Origin: Enterococcus pallens ATCC BAA-351
Lineage (GTDB): Bacteria > Bacillota > Bacilli > Lactobacillales > Enterococcaceae
Reading direction: 5' to 3'
DNA: 64,000 nt
Assembly (NCBI RefSeq): GCF_000407485.1
Contig: NZ_ASWD01000003.1
Location: forward strand, 372,001 to 436,000
Shown: positions 1-8,826 of the stretch, one piece after another
How positions within the stretch are numbered: the first letter of the stretch is position 1
How the letters are laid out: each line of letters opens with the position of its first letter
Notes under the pieces: model-generated
The model's input: only the letters and a program-made list of their open reading frames with translations
Database searches by the model: none
Told to the model about the DNA's origin: nothing
Position numbers and translations under genes: made by a program

Positions 1-1551
1 AAGCAGTTTTTTGATCAAAAGTGGCAGTTATCTTTTTTAAACAGTTTGAAATTTTCCTTGATTGCAGCCAGCTGTTCTACACTTTTAGGTTTCTTTCTTG
101 CCTACGGAAATAATTTTACAAATGCCGGCAAACGCTTTTTGAAGGTTAATACTAGCATTTTACAGTTTCCTATGCTGCTGCCAACTATCACTTACGGTTT
201 CGTTTTAATTTATGCTTTTGGCAAGCAAGGTCTCTGGACTAAATTGCTGCAGCATGAATGGTTCAATATTTATGGTTCAATTGGAATTTTATTAGGATTC
301 ATAATCTATACGCTGCCGCCTATTTTTCTTTTAATAAATAACTCTATGGCGTATTTGGACAACCGACTATTTATCGTTTCACGATTGATGGGGGATTCTT
401 GGTGGCAGTCTTTGCATCGGACCGTACTTAGTCCCCTCTATCGCGTTTTAGCTGTCGCTTTTCTTCAAGGCTTTTTTATGTCCTTTACTGATTTTGGAAT
501 TCCTAGTGCAGTTGGTGGCCAAACACCCTTTATCACAACACTGCTCTACGACGGCTTTATGGGAACCATTCCTGATTTTCAATATGGCTCATTGGTTGCA
601 TTAACGATGCTCTTTCCTTCTATTATAAGTATTCTAATTTTGAATCATCTTCAGAAGAAAGTTGTTCGTTATGAGAAACCTCAAGCCTTGGTCTTAAAGA
701 AGAATCGATTTAGAGATTGGGCTTTTCGCAGTCTCTTTATTCTGACGTCTACCTTTATTTTAGGAGTCTTTCTGATTCTGCTGGTTATTCCGTTTTTAAC
801 TAATTGGCCTTTTGATCTGCAGCCAACTTTACAGAACTTTGCAGCCTTTCTGCAGGATGATAGTTTATTGACTACCTTGAAGAATTCTTTACTAATGGCT
901 TTGCTGACTGCTGCTATTGGTACAATTTTCGCTTATTTCGCAGCCTTAATGACTTCTAGAGAAAAGAAAATCTATAAGATTAATCAACTCATTGACAGTG
1001 TGTCAACTATCACCAATTCAATTCCCGGAATGGTTTTAGGGGTAGCCTATCTGCTGATTTTTTCCAGCAGCAGCCTTCATAACACGTTAATGATCTTAGT
1101 AATTGTAACAGTAGTTCACTACTTTGCTACTCCTTATCAAATGGCTAAAGAAGCTTTGCAAAAGATGAACCTTAACTGGGAAAACACCGCAAAATTGATG
1201 GGGGATCGATGGATTACCACCGTTTGGCGAATTTTAATTCCTAATTCTAAACTGACAATTGTCGATATGTTTTCCTATTATTTCTTTAATGCCATGGTAA
1301 CAATTAGTGCGGTGGTCTTTTTAACCAGCGCCAATACAATGATTATTACCGCCAAGCTGAAAGAATTACAGCACTTTGGCCGGTTTAACGATATTTTCAT
1401 GCTTTCTTTATTTTTGCTGCTGATTAATTTGATCATGCAGCTGCTTACTCAACTTATCAAAAGGAGATTAACAAATGAACAGAAAAAGAATTCTTGCTTT
1501 CCTTGGTTGTACCGCCTTAGCCCTATTATTAAGCGCCTGCAGCAACGGTAA
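1..1551 (+). CDS. ABC transporter permease, 2-aminoethylphosphonate type (5' end cut by window)
   Basis: This is a polytopic inner-membrane permease of the binding-protein-dependent type. The frame is open to base 1, so the gene starts left of the window. The visible part has two homologous sets of membrane segments, as in FbpB/ThiP/PhnU-V-type fused permeases, each with an EAA-like loop (residues near 'SRLMGDSWW' and 'AKLMGDRWI'). Its neighbours are a binding lipoprotein, phnW and phnX, so 2-aminoethylphosphonate is the likely cargo; the ATPase is presumably upstream. The frame runs 77 bases into the next gene, so its last 25 or so residues overlap the lipoprotein's signal peptide. Function is inferred from context and family. 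Confidence 0.8.
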   Translation, partial: KQFFDQKWQLSFLNSLKFSLIAASCSTLLGFFLAYGNNFTNAGKRFLKVNTSILQFPMLLPTITYGFVLIYAFGKQGLWTKLLQHEWFNIYGSIGILLGFIIYTLPPIFLLINNSMAYLDNRLFIVSRLMGDSWWQSLHRTVLSPLYRVLAVAFLQGFFMSFTDFGIPSAVGGQTPFITTLLYDGFMGTIPDFQYGSLVALTMLFPSIISILILNHLQKKVVRYEKPQALVLKKNRFRDWAFRSLFILTSTFILGVFLILLVIPFLTNWPFDLQPTLQNFAAFLQDDSLLTTLKNSLLMALLTAAIGTIFAYFAALMTSREKKIYKINQLIDSVSTITNSIPGMVLGVAYLLIFSSSSLHNTLMILVIVTVVHYFATPYQMAKEALQKMNLNWENTAKLMGDRWITTVWRILIPNSKLTIVDMFSYYFFNAMVTISAVVFLTSANTMIITAKLKELQHFGRFNDIFMLSLFLLLINLIMQLLTQLIKRRLTNEQKKNSCFPWLYRLSPIIKRLQQR

Positions 1552-2449
1552 TGCTGCAAACGAAAAAGTCATCATCTACACCAATGCAGATGAAGAACCT
1601 GTCGAAGTAATCAAAGATGTTTTAGACAAGAATGGTTTTGAAGACAAATACACGCTTCAATCCTTTGGAACTTCTGAACTGGGCGGCAAATTATTGGCAG
1701 AGGGGTCCAATATTGAAGCAGATTTAGTAACGATGAGTACCTTTTACTTAACCAGTGCCCAAAAGAAAGAAGAAATGTTCAAGGATTTGAAACTGACGGT
1801 TGATCCGTTAAACGAAATCCCCGCCTATGCAGCACCTTTTACTGTACAGGAGGGAACAATTTTCTACAACACTGACATCATGAAAGAGCTACATCTGCCT
1901 GTTCCAAAAAGCTTAAAAGATTTGGCTGATCCTCAATATGAAGGTGTCTTGGCCATTTCTGACATCAAACAGTCTTCAACGGCTTGGCTGCTATTTCAAG
2001 CGCTCATTGATACTTATGGCGAAGATGAAGCTAAAACTATTTTAAAGGATATATATGCCAATGCTGGGGACCATCTAGAAAGCTCTGGTTCTGGGCCTAT
2101 TAAGAAAGTTCGTTTAGGAGAAGTTGCTCTTGGATTTGGTTTGCGCCACCAAGCGGTAAAGGACAAAAACGAAGGACTGCCGATCGAATATGTGGAACCT
2201 GAGGAAGGAACCTATACCTTAACCGAATCATTAGCAATAATTAACAAAGGTGACGACACCAATCCTGAAGCTGAAAAAATGTTGAATACAATTATGGAAA
2301 AAGGACGAAGCGATTTACTGGCTATTTATCCTAGTCCTATCTATGACGGTGAAGAAGCTGATAGTATTCAAGTAGCAGACAACCAAAAAGTATTTCCTGA
2401 AGACTTAACAGCTGAATTGTTAGAGCAGCACCAAAAATTAGTAGATTGA
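1475..2449 (+). CDS. 2-aminoethylphosphonate ABC transporter, substrate-binding lipoprotein
   Basis: A 324-residue extracellular binding protein. The N-terminus is a lipoprotein signal peptide with lipobox LSAC, placing the lipidated cysteine at residue 22. The rest resembles family 1 binding proteins of the iron/AEP/spermidine type ('VIIYTNADEEPVEVI' at the start of the mature domain). AAAGGAG about 10 bases upstream supports the ATG at 1475, although this start lies inside the permease frame. It is followed after 10 bases by phnW, so uptake and catabolism appear co-transcribed. The AEP ligand is inferred from phnW and phnX. Confidence 0.82.
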   Translation: MNRKRILAFLGCTALALLLSACSNGNAANEKVIIYTNADEEPVEVIKDVLDKNGFEDKYTLQSFGTSELGGKLLAEGSNIEADLVTMSTFYLTSAQKKEEMFKDLKLTVDPLNEIPAYAAPFTVQEGTIFYNTDIMKELHLPVPKSLKDLADPQYEGVLAISDIKQSSTAWLLFQALIDTYGEDEAKTILKDIYANAGDHLESSGSGPIKKVRLGEVALGFGLRHQAVKDKNEGLPIEYVEPEEGTYTLTESLAIINKGDDTNPEAEKMLNTIMEKGRSDLLAIYPSPIYDGEEADSIQVADNQKVFPEDLTAELLEQHQKLVD

Positions 2450-2459
2450 GAGGCTTATC

Positions 2460-3554
2460 ATGCATTATAAACTATTAACTCCAGGTCCTTTGACCACCAC
2501 CATGACAGTGAAAAAGGCAATGCTGACTGATCAGTGCACTTGGGATCAGGACTATAAAGAAATCACCCAAGAAATCCGTCGGCGTTTACTAGAACTAGCT
2601 GAAGTTTCGGCAAAAGAATATACTACCGTTTTGATGCAAGGTAGTGGATCATTTGGTGTAGAAGCGGTCTTGAGCTCGATGATTACTTCCGAGGATCATC
2701 TGCTTATTTGCACAAATGGTGCTTACGGCCAGCGTATGGCAACCATGTGTCAGCGGCACAATATTACTCATACCATTTACCAAGTACCAGAAAATGACGT
2801 TCCTAAGGCGGAAGCTGTCCAAAAACTATTAAATGACTACCCAAGCATTTCAGCCATCGCAATGGTTCACAGTGAAACGACCTCAGGGATTCTTAATGAG
2901 TTAGATGAGATTGCTGCCATTGCCAAGGTAAACGATCTTTTGTTTATTGTCGATGCAATGTCCAGCTTCGGTGGGATTCCTTTGAATGTTTCAGAGCTGG
3001 ACATTGATTTTCTAATTTCCAGCTCAAATAAATGTATTCAAGGTGTTCCCGGTTTTTCCTTTATCATTTGTAAAAAACATGAACTGGAAAAACGAAAAGG
3101 TCACGCTCGGACGCTTTCACTAGACTTATATGATCAATATCAGGTGATGGAAAAAGACGGGAAATGGCGATTCACCTCCCCTACTCATACCGTACTAGCT
3201 TTCTTGCAAGCTCTAAAGGAATTAGAATTGGAAGGTGGGATCGAGCAGCGTTATTTACGCTATTTAACCAATAATCATCTATTGCGACAAAAAATGAGTG
3301 AATTAGGTTATGAGACGTTTATTCAGAAACATCAGGGACCGTTTATTACCTCATTTCTTTATCCTAAAAATCGACCATTTAATTTCAATAACTTTTATCA
3401 TCATCTGAAGCATAACGGGTTTGTGATTTATCCAGGAAAAATCAGCGACCACGACTGCTTCCGCATTGGGAATATCGGCGAAATATATCCGGAAGATATT
3501 CATCGCTTAGCAGAGATCATTGAAAAATATTCGGAGGTAGCTTATGTCAGTTAA
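2460..3554 (+). CDS. phnW: 2-aminoethylphosphonate--pyruvate transaminase
   Basis: A 364-residue class V PLP aminotransferase that moves the amino group of 2-aminoethylphosphonate to pyruvate, giving phosphonoacetaldehyde and alanine in the cytoplasm. The start 'LLTPGPLTTT' is typical of PhnW. The likely Schiff-base lysine is K191 in SSSNKCIQG. An aspartate in 'FIVDAMSSFGG' matches the PLP-ring-binding position. The length is normal. It overlaps phnX by 11 bases, which suggests translational coupling with the next step of the same pathway. Confidence 0.95.
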   Translation: MHYKLLTPGPLTTTMTVKKAMLTDQCTWDQDYKEITQEIRRRLLELAEVSAKEYTTVLMQGSGSFGVEAVLSSMITSEDHLLICTNGAYGQRMATMCQRHNITHTIYQVPENDVPKAEAVQKLLNDYPSISAIAMVHSETTSGILNELDEIAAIAKVNDLLFIVDAMSSFGGIPLNVSELDIDFLISSSNKCIQGVPGFSFIICKKHELEKRKGHARTLSLDLYDQYQVMEKDGKWRFTSPTHTVLAFLQALKELELEGGIEQRYLRYLTNNHLLRQKMSELGYETFIQKHQGPFITSFLYPKNRPFNFNNFYHHLKHNGFVIYPGKISDHDCFRIGNIGEIYPEDIHRLAEIIEKYSEVAYVS

Positions 3555-4350
3555 AACAATTATTTTTGATTGGGCTGGAACAACCGTTGATTTCGGTTGT
3601 ATGGCCCCAGTAATTGCCTTTAAAAAGGCTTTTGCCGAAAAAGGTATTACCCTATCCCTTGACGAAATTCGTGAACCCATGGGTAAATTAAAACGGGAAC
3701 ATATTAAAATCTTACTGGATCTCCCTTCTGTTCAGGAACAATGGCTGAATACTTATCAACAGTTACCCCAAGCTGTTGATGCCGAAGCTCTTTATAAACG
3801 ATTTGAAGCTTTCCTTTTTGAGGATTTAGCTGAATATTCAACATTGAAGCCAGAAACAGCTGAGGTTATTCAGCAACTACAAGCAAATGGATTTAATATT
3901 GGATCAACCACCGGTTATACAAGCGAAATGATGAAAGTTGTCACCGAGGCTGCCAAAAAATCTGGCTACCAGCCAGATTTTATGATCACTCCTGATGCAG
4001 TGGGCAATTTAGGGAGACCTTATCCCTACATGATCTATCAAAACATGCAATACTTTAAAAATCAGTCTGTAACAGAAGTTGTAAAGGTCGGTGATACTAT
4101 CACCGATATTCAGGAAGGAAAGAATGCAGGTGTGTTCACGATTGCCGTTGTAGAGGGCAGTTCAGAAATGGGCTTATCCTTAGAAGAATATACTAGTTTG
4201 TCAGTGTCAGACAAAGAGCAGTTAATACAAAAGGTAATGGATCGTTTTTATCAAGCTGGCGCTGACCTTTGCATTCTTAACTTGACGGAGCTTTTAGATT
4301 ATTTTATCCATGATAAAGAGTTATTGGGAAAAGGGAGTGTATCCGTTTAA
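3544..4350 (+). CDS. phnX: Phosphonoacetaldehyde hydrolase (phosphonatase)
   Basis: A 268-residue HAD-superfamily enzyme that splits the C-P bond of phosphonoacetaldehyde to acetaldehyde and phosphate. The nucleophile motif is FDWAGTTVD with D9. The cap-domain lysine that forms the Schiff base in this family is K50 in MGKLKREH, 41 residues after the nucleophile, the same spacing as I recall for the characterised Bacillus enzyme. The later motif VGDTITDIQEG binds magnesium. It ends the AEP cassette and is followed by a strong hairpin. Confidence 0.95.
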   Translation: MSVKTIIFDWAGTTVDFGCMAPVIAFKKAFAEKGITLSLDEIREPMGKLKREHIKILLDLPSVQEQWLNTYQQLPQAVDAEALYKRFEAFLFEDLAEYSTLKPETAEVIQQLQANGFNIGSTTGYTSEMMKVVTEAAKKSGYQPDFMITPDAVGNLGRPYPYMIYQNMQYFKNQSVTEVVKVGDTITDIQEGKNAGVFTIAVVEGSSEMGLSLEEYTSLSVSDKEQLIQKVMDRFYQAGADLCILNLTELLDYFIHDKELLGKGSVSV

Positions 4351-4359
4351 TAAATAAAA

Positions 4360-4385
4360 CCCGCACATCCGTTAAAATGTGCGGG
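4360..4385. terminator. Bidirectional terminator between phnX and the dgaF-like gene
   Basis: A perfect 9-bp stem, CCCGCACAT with ATGTGCGGG, closes an 8-base loop, flanked by A-rich sequence on one side and a T-rich tract on the other. It lies between two convergent genes and probably serves both. Confidence 0.85.
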
Positions 4386-4392
4386 CTATTTT

Positions 4393-5133
4393 CTATTTCA
4401 ATGTATTCTTCATCATCGTTAATAAGGTTTGAACATCTTCTGGTTTAGTGTCACCAGTAGCCGGATCAATAATAGAACTGTACACATGAGGGATAATTTT
4501 CTTTACTCCTGCGTCTACAGCAATTTGCACGATTTCTTCAAAGTTGGTTAAATCAATCCCACCCGTTGGTTCTAAGTAAAAATCATATTCCGCACAGGCT
4601 TTAGCAACCGCTTGATATTCTTCCTTGTGAGCCAAGCCCTTCATTGGGAAGTACTTAATTGAACTGCCTCCCATATCTTTTAACAGCTGAATAGCGGTCT
4701 CAATCGGTACCTCACCACTTGGCGCCTGTGAACTTAAAGGGCCTGTTGCAATATTGACATAACCAACCTTACCAGTTGGTGAAACCAATCCATTGATTAC
4801 CGTATCTTTTTGTCCCAAAAGTGCCCGAGAAGTTCCTACTCCAGTAAACACTTGGTTGACGTGCTGTGGTTGCAACACCGCTGAGATACGAGAAACCATT
4901 TGACTTTGGTTAGGATCACCAGCGCCTAAGCCAACAGACAACGCGTTATCTGTTGCATCCTGATATTTTTTCATATCCTCGATCGCTGCTTCATCGGTAG
5001 CATAATTCTTAGAAAGCACTCCTAAGATCACGTGTCCTTCAGCCGCTTCATAACACTCTTTTGCATTTTCTACTGAATTTGCTAAAACATTTAAGCAAAT
5101 TCGTTCTTCTAAATAGTTTGGGATCAATGACAT
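4393..5133 (-). CDS. dgaF: KDGP aldolase family protein (DgaF-like)
   Basis: A 246-residue TIM-barrel aldolase family protein, resembling DgaF and the EF_0839/AHA_3917 family (names from memory). DgaF cleaves 2-keto-3-deoxy-6-phosphogluconate to pyruvate and glyceraldehyde 3-phosphate. 'IKYFPMKGLAH' has the lysine-containing strand and phosphate-site context of this group, and 'YLEPTGGIDLTNF' resembles the GG(I/V) phosphate-binding segment of KDPG aldolases. It is the last gene of a nine-gene operon, 3 bases after the PLP lyase, which would feed it. The exact substrate here is inferred. Confidence 0.82.
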   Translation of the reverse strand: MSLIPNYLEERICLNVLANSVENAKECYEAAEGHVILGVLSKNYATDEAAIEDMKKYQDATDNALSVGLGAGDPNQSQMVSRISAVLQPQHVNQVFTGVGTSRALLGQKDTVINGLVSPTGKVGYVNIATGPLSSQAPSGEVPIETAIQLLKDMGGSSIKYFPMKGLAHKEEYQAVAKACAEYDFYLEPTGGIDLTNFEEIVQIAVDAGVKKIIPHVYSSIIDPATGDTKPEDVQTLLTMMKNTLK

Positions 5134-5136
5134 GTT

Positions 5137-6237
5137 TTATTCCTCTTCCATAATTTCTTTTAATCGTTGAACGATAGCATCCATTTCTAGCTGATTGACT
5201 GAACGAATATCAAATTCGATGATGCCATTATTGGCTTGATATTCTCGAGTATAGATCGCCGGATCAGACATTTTAAGCTCATTAATAACCTGTTTAGCTG
5301 TCTTCTTACCTTCGACCTTCAAGCTAGCTCGATAGATATCACGTCCAGCGCCATCCTGAACAACCGCAGCCTGCAACCCAGATAACTGATTAACCGCCTC
5401 AATGAATGGCGCTAAACGTTCTTTCATGCTGCTGCCGGATTCGCTGCCGTTACTTAGGTAGTCCTCTACAGCCTGAGTAAATCCTAGAATATTATCTTTA
5501 CCGATTTTCATTGCTCGGCCGATTCCTTTGCTTTGCAGCCGAACCCATTCTACATACTGACTTTTCCCAATAACTAGCCCTGCACTCGGTCCTTCAATCG
5601 CCTTAGCGCCAGAGTAAATGACTAAATCAGCACCTGCTTCGATGTATTGAAACAGATCCTCTTCAGCTGCTGCATCTACGATCAAAGGGAGCTGATGACG
5701 ATGAGCCGTCTCGGCTGCCTCTTTTACTGTCAGCATGCTTTTTTGAACAGTATGATGACTCTTGATGTAAAGAATTGCTGCTGTTCTTTCGGTAATCATC
5801 ATTTCGATGTGTTCTGGTGTACACATATTGGCATAGCCAGCTTCAACCAACTGACCGCCACCTAAATCAACCATTGTTTCTACTGGTGTTCCATAATCAA
5901 CATTGTGCCCTTTTGGTAAAATGATTTCTCGTTTCAGCACACGATCAGTGTAGGGGTGATACACATGGTACATATCCCCTTTTCCAATAACTGCTGCTAC
6001 TGACTGAGCAATTCCTGCTGAAGCGGAAGAAACAATCTGAGTGTCCTCTACCTTAAGTAAACTAGCTAAATATTTCCCGGTTTGAACGGCCAGCTCGCTC
6101 ATTTCGAAAAAATGTTCTCCTCCAAAACGCTGTGCTGCCATTACCGATTCTGAAACCTTTGATACACCAAGAATTGTCATTCGACCAGAAGCATTAATTA
6201 CTTGCTTCAGGTTGAATTTATCATAGCTGATTGTCAT
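5137..6237 (-). CDS. dgaE: PLP-dependent D-glucosaminate-6-phosphate ammonia lyase-like protein (DgaE/SelA family)
   Basis: A 366-residue fold-type I PLP enzyme of the SelA-like group. In characterised DgaE, D-glucosaminate 6-phosphate is deaminated to 2-keto-3-deoxygluconate 6-phosphate, the substrate of the adjacent aldolase. The predicted PLP lysine lies in 'YSGAKAIEGPSAG', following the 'IVDAAAEEDL' segment that carries the ring-binding aspartate. The start 'NLKQVINASGRMT' is typical of the family. It overlaps the upstream amidohydrolase by 17 bases. Selenocysteine synthase itself is unlikely because of this context and the shorter length. Confidence 0.82.
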   Translation of the reverse strand: MTISYDKFNLKQVINASGRMTILGVSKVSESVMAAQRFGGEHFFEMSELAVQTGKYLASLLKVEDTQIVSSASAGIAQSVAAVIGKGDMYHVYHPYTDRVLKREIILPKGHNVDYGTPVETMVDLGGGQLVEAGYANMCTPEHIEMMITERTAAILYIKSHHTVQKSMLTVKEAAETAHRHQLPLIVDAAAEEDLFQYIEAGADLVIYSGAKAIEGPSAGLVIGKSQYVEWVRLQSKGIGRAMKIGKDNILGFTQAVEDYLSNGSESGSSMKERLAPFIEAVNQLSGLQAAVVQDGAGRDIYRASLKVEGKKTAKQVINELKMSDPAIYTREYQANNGIIEFDIRSVNQLEMDAIVQRLKEIMEEE

Positions 6238-7330
6238 AGCTTACGCCTCCAATAATTGTCTGCACTGGAATAATTTGCTGCTTCGCCTGACGAAGATTAC
6301 CATTAGAATCCACTAATTCTTTTTCTTCATCCACCAGCTTAAAGATAGTAAAATCCGCATCAGCTCCTGGTTCAATCCGACCTTTTTGCAACAAATGATA
6401 CTGATCAGCTGCTGCTTTAGTGATTTTCTCAATAATCATTGGCCATGAATAACCCACGGTATGCAGTTTTTCTAAAGTAGTTGCTAAGTCAAAAACAGGA
6501 CCGTTCGTACGATTGCGAATATAAATATCAGTACTGATTGTATTAGCCAGCATGTTTGCTTTAAAAGCCGTCTCAGCAACAGTGAAATTAAAGCTGTCGG
6601 TGCCATGACCAATATCAAACAAGACGCCATCACGGTAAGCTTGCCAAACAAATTCTTTAATTTTTCCAGTTGTTGCATCCATTATACCGTTAGGCTTGCC
6701 ATTGAAACAATGAGTAAGAATATCACCTTTGCTCATAACATCCAAGATTTCATCTAATTCAGGCGGTGCAGACCCTATATGCACCATTAAAGGAAGCTGT
6801 TGATTCTCGGCTTGAATTTCTTTAGCCAGTTTCAATGGCGTTATTCCATTATCACCGATAACTGTTTTACTCATGCGGGCTTTGATACCGATAATGAAAT
6901 CTGGAAGCTCAGCGATTACTTGCTTCACTAAATCCGCTTGAACCTTCGTTAAGTCAGCCAGTTCATCTTGCTCCACAATGCCAAACTTAGAAATATTCAA
7001 CAAAGCATAAACATTGGTTTTGGCTTCTTTGGCTAGTTCGTAAAAACGAGCGATGTTTTCTGCTCCAGTTGTTCCAGCATCAACGACCGTTGTCACTCCT
7101 TTTTCAACGCCAATCTGGTCTGGATAATCGTAATACAAATTCATTTCTTGATAACAATGAACATGACTGTCAATCCAGCCTGCCGAGAAGTAATTTCCAT
7201 TTAAATCAATTACCTCTCGCCCATCGGCCTGAATAGTTTCCGCTACTTCGATTATTTTACCCTCTGCAAAAACAACTTCGCAGGATTCTCCTGTAATCAA
7301 ACGCCCATTTTTCAATACTACTTCCGACAT
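6221..7330 (-). CDS. Amidohydrolase/deacetylase family metallohydrolase (EF_0837-like)
   Basis: A 369-residue amidohydrolase-superfamily protein. The metal-binding HxH lies in 'GWIDSHVHCYQE'; further metal or catalytic residues are visible in 'LMVHIGSAPP', 'ILTHCFNGK' and 'STDIYIRN', including the late aspartate. The family is often misannotated as dihydroorotase or adenine deaminase; some members are deacetylases. Next to a DgaE-like lyase, a reasonable idea is removal of an N-acyl group before ammonia elimination. That role is inference. It is 16 bases downstream of the DUF4310 gene and overlaps the lyase gene. Confidence 0.8.
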   Translation of the reverse strand: MSEVVLKNGRLITGESCEVVFAEGKIIEVAETIQADGREVIDLNGNYFSAGWIDSHVHCYQEMNLYYDYPDQIGVEKGVTTVVDAGTTGAENIARFYELAKEAKTNVYALLNISKFGIVEQDELADLTKVQADLVKQVIAELPDFIIGIKARMSKTVIGDNGITPLKLAKEIQAENQQLPLMVHIGSAPPELDEILDVMSKGDILTHCFNGKPNGIMDATTGKIKEFVWQAYRDGVLFDIGHGTDSFNFTVAETAFKANMLANTISTDIYIRNRTNGPVFDLATTLEKLHTVGYSWPMIIEKITKAAADQYHLLQKGRIEPGADADFTIFKLVDEEKELVDSNGNLRQAKQQIIPVQTIIGGVSYDNQL

Positions 7331-7346
7331 TGATTTTCCTCTTTTC

Positions 7347-8018
7347 CTATTGTTCCAAGGTTACTGGGAATAAAGCACCTAGAATCATCGCACCTAGAAT
7401 CGCGCCACCAGCAATCGGTTTTTTCCATTTGTAGAAGATAATCGCGCCAATCGTTGAACCAATCCCAATTGGAATAGAAGCAGAAGCAGCACTCAAAATG
7501 ATTAGCGGTCCCAAGAAACGACCAGACTGATTACCAGCCCCCATCATAATATCTGCCCCAAAGGTTGAATTAGATTGATTAATCGTAAACTTACGAATCA
7601 AAATAATGATTCCGCCTACTATTAATCCCAGTGCTGCACCGGTTAAAAGTGCCAGCGGGAAGCTCTTAATCGGTGCATCAATTCCCATCGACAGGAAGAT
7701 GGCTGGAATACCAATACCTAGTCCCGTTAAAATCGAACCACCCAAGTCCAAGATTCCGACTAGTGAACCTTCCAGAATTCTGGCAAATAGGAAACTAGCA
7801 CCGAATGCGGCTGCCGCTCCATAAGAACCACCATCTAATCCGGCTTTTAGCATTGCAACGATTGACACTTCATTAAATGCCCCCACACCATACTCAACAT
7901 ACATATGCGTCCCTGTAAATACAGCGGAAGACATTAGCCCTACTAAAATTGGAAAGGCCCAATCACCAAACCAAAAACTTTTCTTTTTCTGTTCTTCTGT
8001 TAGTCCTGTAAATTCCAT
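7347..8018 (-). CDS. DUF4310 family membrane protein (EF_0833-like)
   Basis: A 223-residue, very hydrophobic, glycine-rich protein with about six membrane segments after a short charged N-terminus (TEEQKKKSFWFGDW). I recognise it as the DUF4310 family, found with DUF4311 and DUF4312 proteins in a few Firmicutes and gamma-proteobacteria. Function is unknown. With the DUF4311 protein it is the best candidate for the membrane channel of this operon's uptake system. Spacing to its neighbours is 14 and 16 bases, consistent with one transcript. Confidence 0.8.
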   Translation of the reverse strand: MEFTGLTEEQKKKSFWFGDWAFPILVGLMSSAVFTGTHMYVEYGVGAFNEVSIVAMLKAGLDGGSYGAAAAFGASFLFARILEGSLVGILDLGGSILTGLGIGIPAIFLSMGIDAPIKSFPLALLTGAALGLIVGGIIILIRKFTINQSNSTFGADIMMGAGNQSGRFLGPLIILSAASASIPIGIGSTIGAIIFYKWKKPIAGGAILGAMILGALFPVTLEQ

Positions 8019-8032
8019 TTTTTAAAAGCCCC

Positions 8033-8812
8033 CTATTCTACTGTAAAGACATCATGTAAGTTGTTTAACCAGTTTGGCGCATCCAAACGGAAGCTTTCCA
8101 GCATTTGCAAGTCGAAACCGCGGAAGAAGCCGCTGAATACAAAGAGCAAAATTGCTGCTGTTAAGATAACCTTAGTGATTCTAGTCCAGCCTTGTTCGTC
8201 CACACCTTTACCAACTAAGATCCCCAAAACAACACCTGGTACCGCATTCCCCATAATCATCTGTGCAATAGCTCCAAATAATGTTCCCCAAAATCCAGAA
8301 CGTTTGCCTGCATCAATCGCAGCCAACCAGAATAACACTGGCATTACGATGTTAATCAAAGTAGTTGCTGCCGGTACTAATACTGCTACAGCTGTTACCT
8401 GCAATGCTTCTGGAATTGCTGCCGCGGTTGTGTTTAAGAAAGCAACTAACAGCATTCCGATAATTGCACCAGAAATTCCCATCTTTTTAGGGTTGTGCAT
8501 GGTTTCTTCTACATTTTTGTTTTTAACTAGTAATGCGGCGGTTGCCCAGTTAGGAATAACTCGATGAGTAACATCCTGTGTGAAGGCTCCTGCTCCTACT
8601 GCTGATGCCCAGGCATTGAAGAAAAATCCTAGCCCAAAAGAAAAGTGTGAAGCCGGATCGCCTTCACAGGCATTCATTTCCCCTAACGTTCGAAAGGCAC
8701 CTAATCCTTGAGTACTTGGCGCATGAAACATTCTTGCTGCTCCTGCACCAGCAGCAAAGCCTAACAAACCACCGATAACTAATGATTTCAATAAAATAAT
8801 TACAAATTCCAC
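8033..8812 (-). CDS. DUF4311 family membrane protein (EF_0832-like)
   Basis: A 259-residue membrane protein with roughly six to seven hydrophobic segments and a conserved-looking polar stretch between the first two (GEMNACEGDPASHFSFG). It matches the DUF4311 family by recall; no function is known. The polar stretch has an acidic pair, a cysteine and a histidine between hydrophobic segments, the sort of element that could line a substrate path. It is presumably a partner of the DUF4310 protein. Confidence 0.8.
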   Translation of the reverse strand: MEFVIILLKSLVIGGLLGFAAGAGAARMFHAPSTQGLGAFRTLGEMNACEGDPASHFSFGLGFFFNAWASAVGAGAFTQDVTHRVIPNWATAALLVKNKNVEETMHNPKKMGISGAIIGMLLVAFLNTTAAAIPEALQVTAVAVLVPAATTLINIVMPVLFWLAAIDAGKRSGFWGTLFGAIAQMIMGNAVPGVVLGILVGKGVDEQGWTRITKVILTAAILLFVFSGFFRGFDLQMLESFRLDAPNWLNNLHDVFTVE

Positions 8813-8826
8813 TTCGTCTCACCCTC

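Noticed and set aside
5137-6237. Calling the PLP enzyme selenocysteine synthase (SelA)
   Set aside because: It is shorter than usual SelA and is embedded with a KDPG-type aldolase and no selB or tRNA-Sec, which fits the DgaE branch.
8061-8567. 168-codon plus-strand frame opposite the DUF4311 gene
   Set aside because: It is antisense to a well-supported membrane protein gene and is rich in Lys, Pro, Ile and Thr, as expected from the reverse complement of hydrophobic codons.
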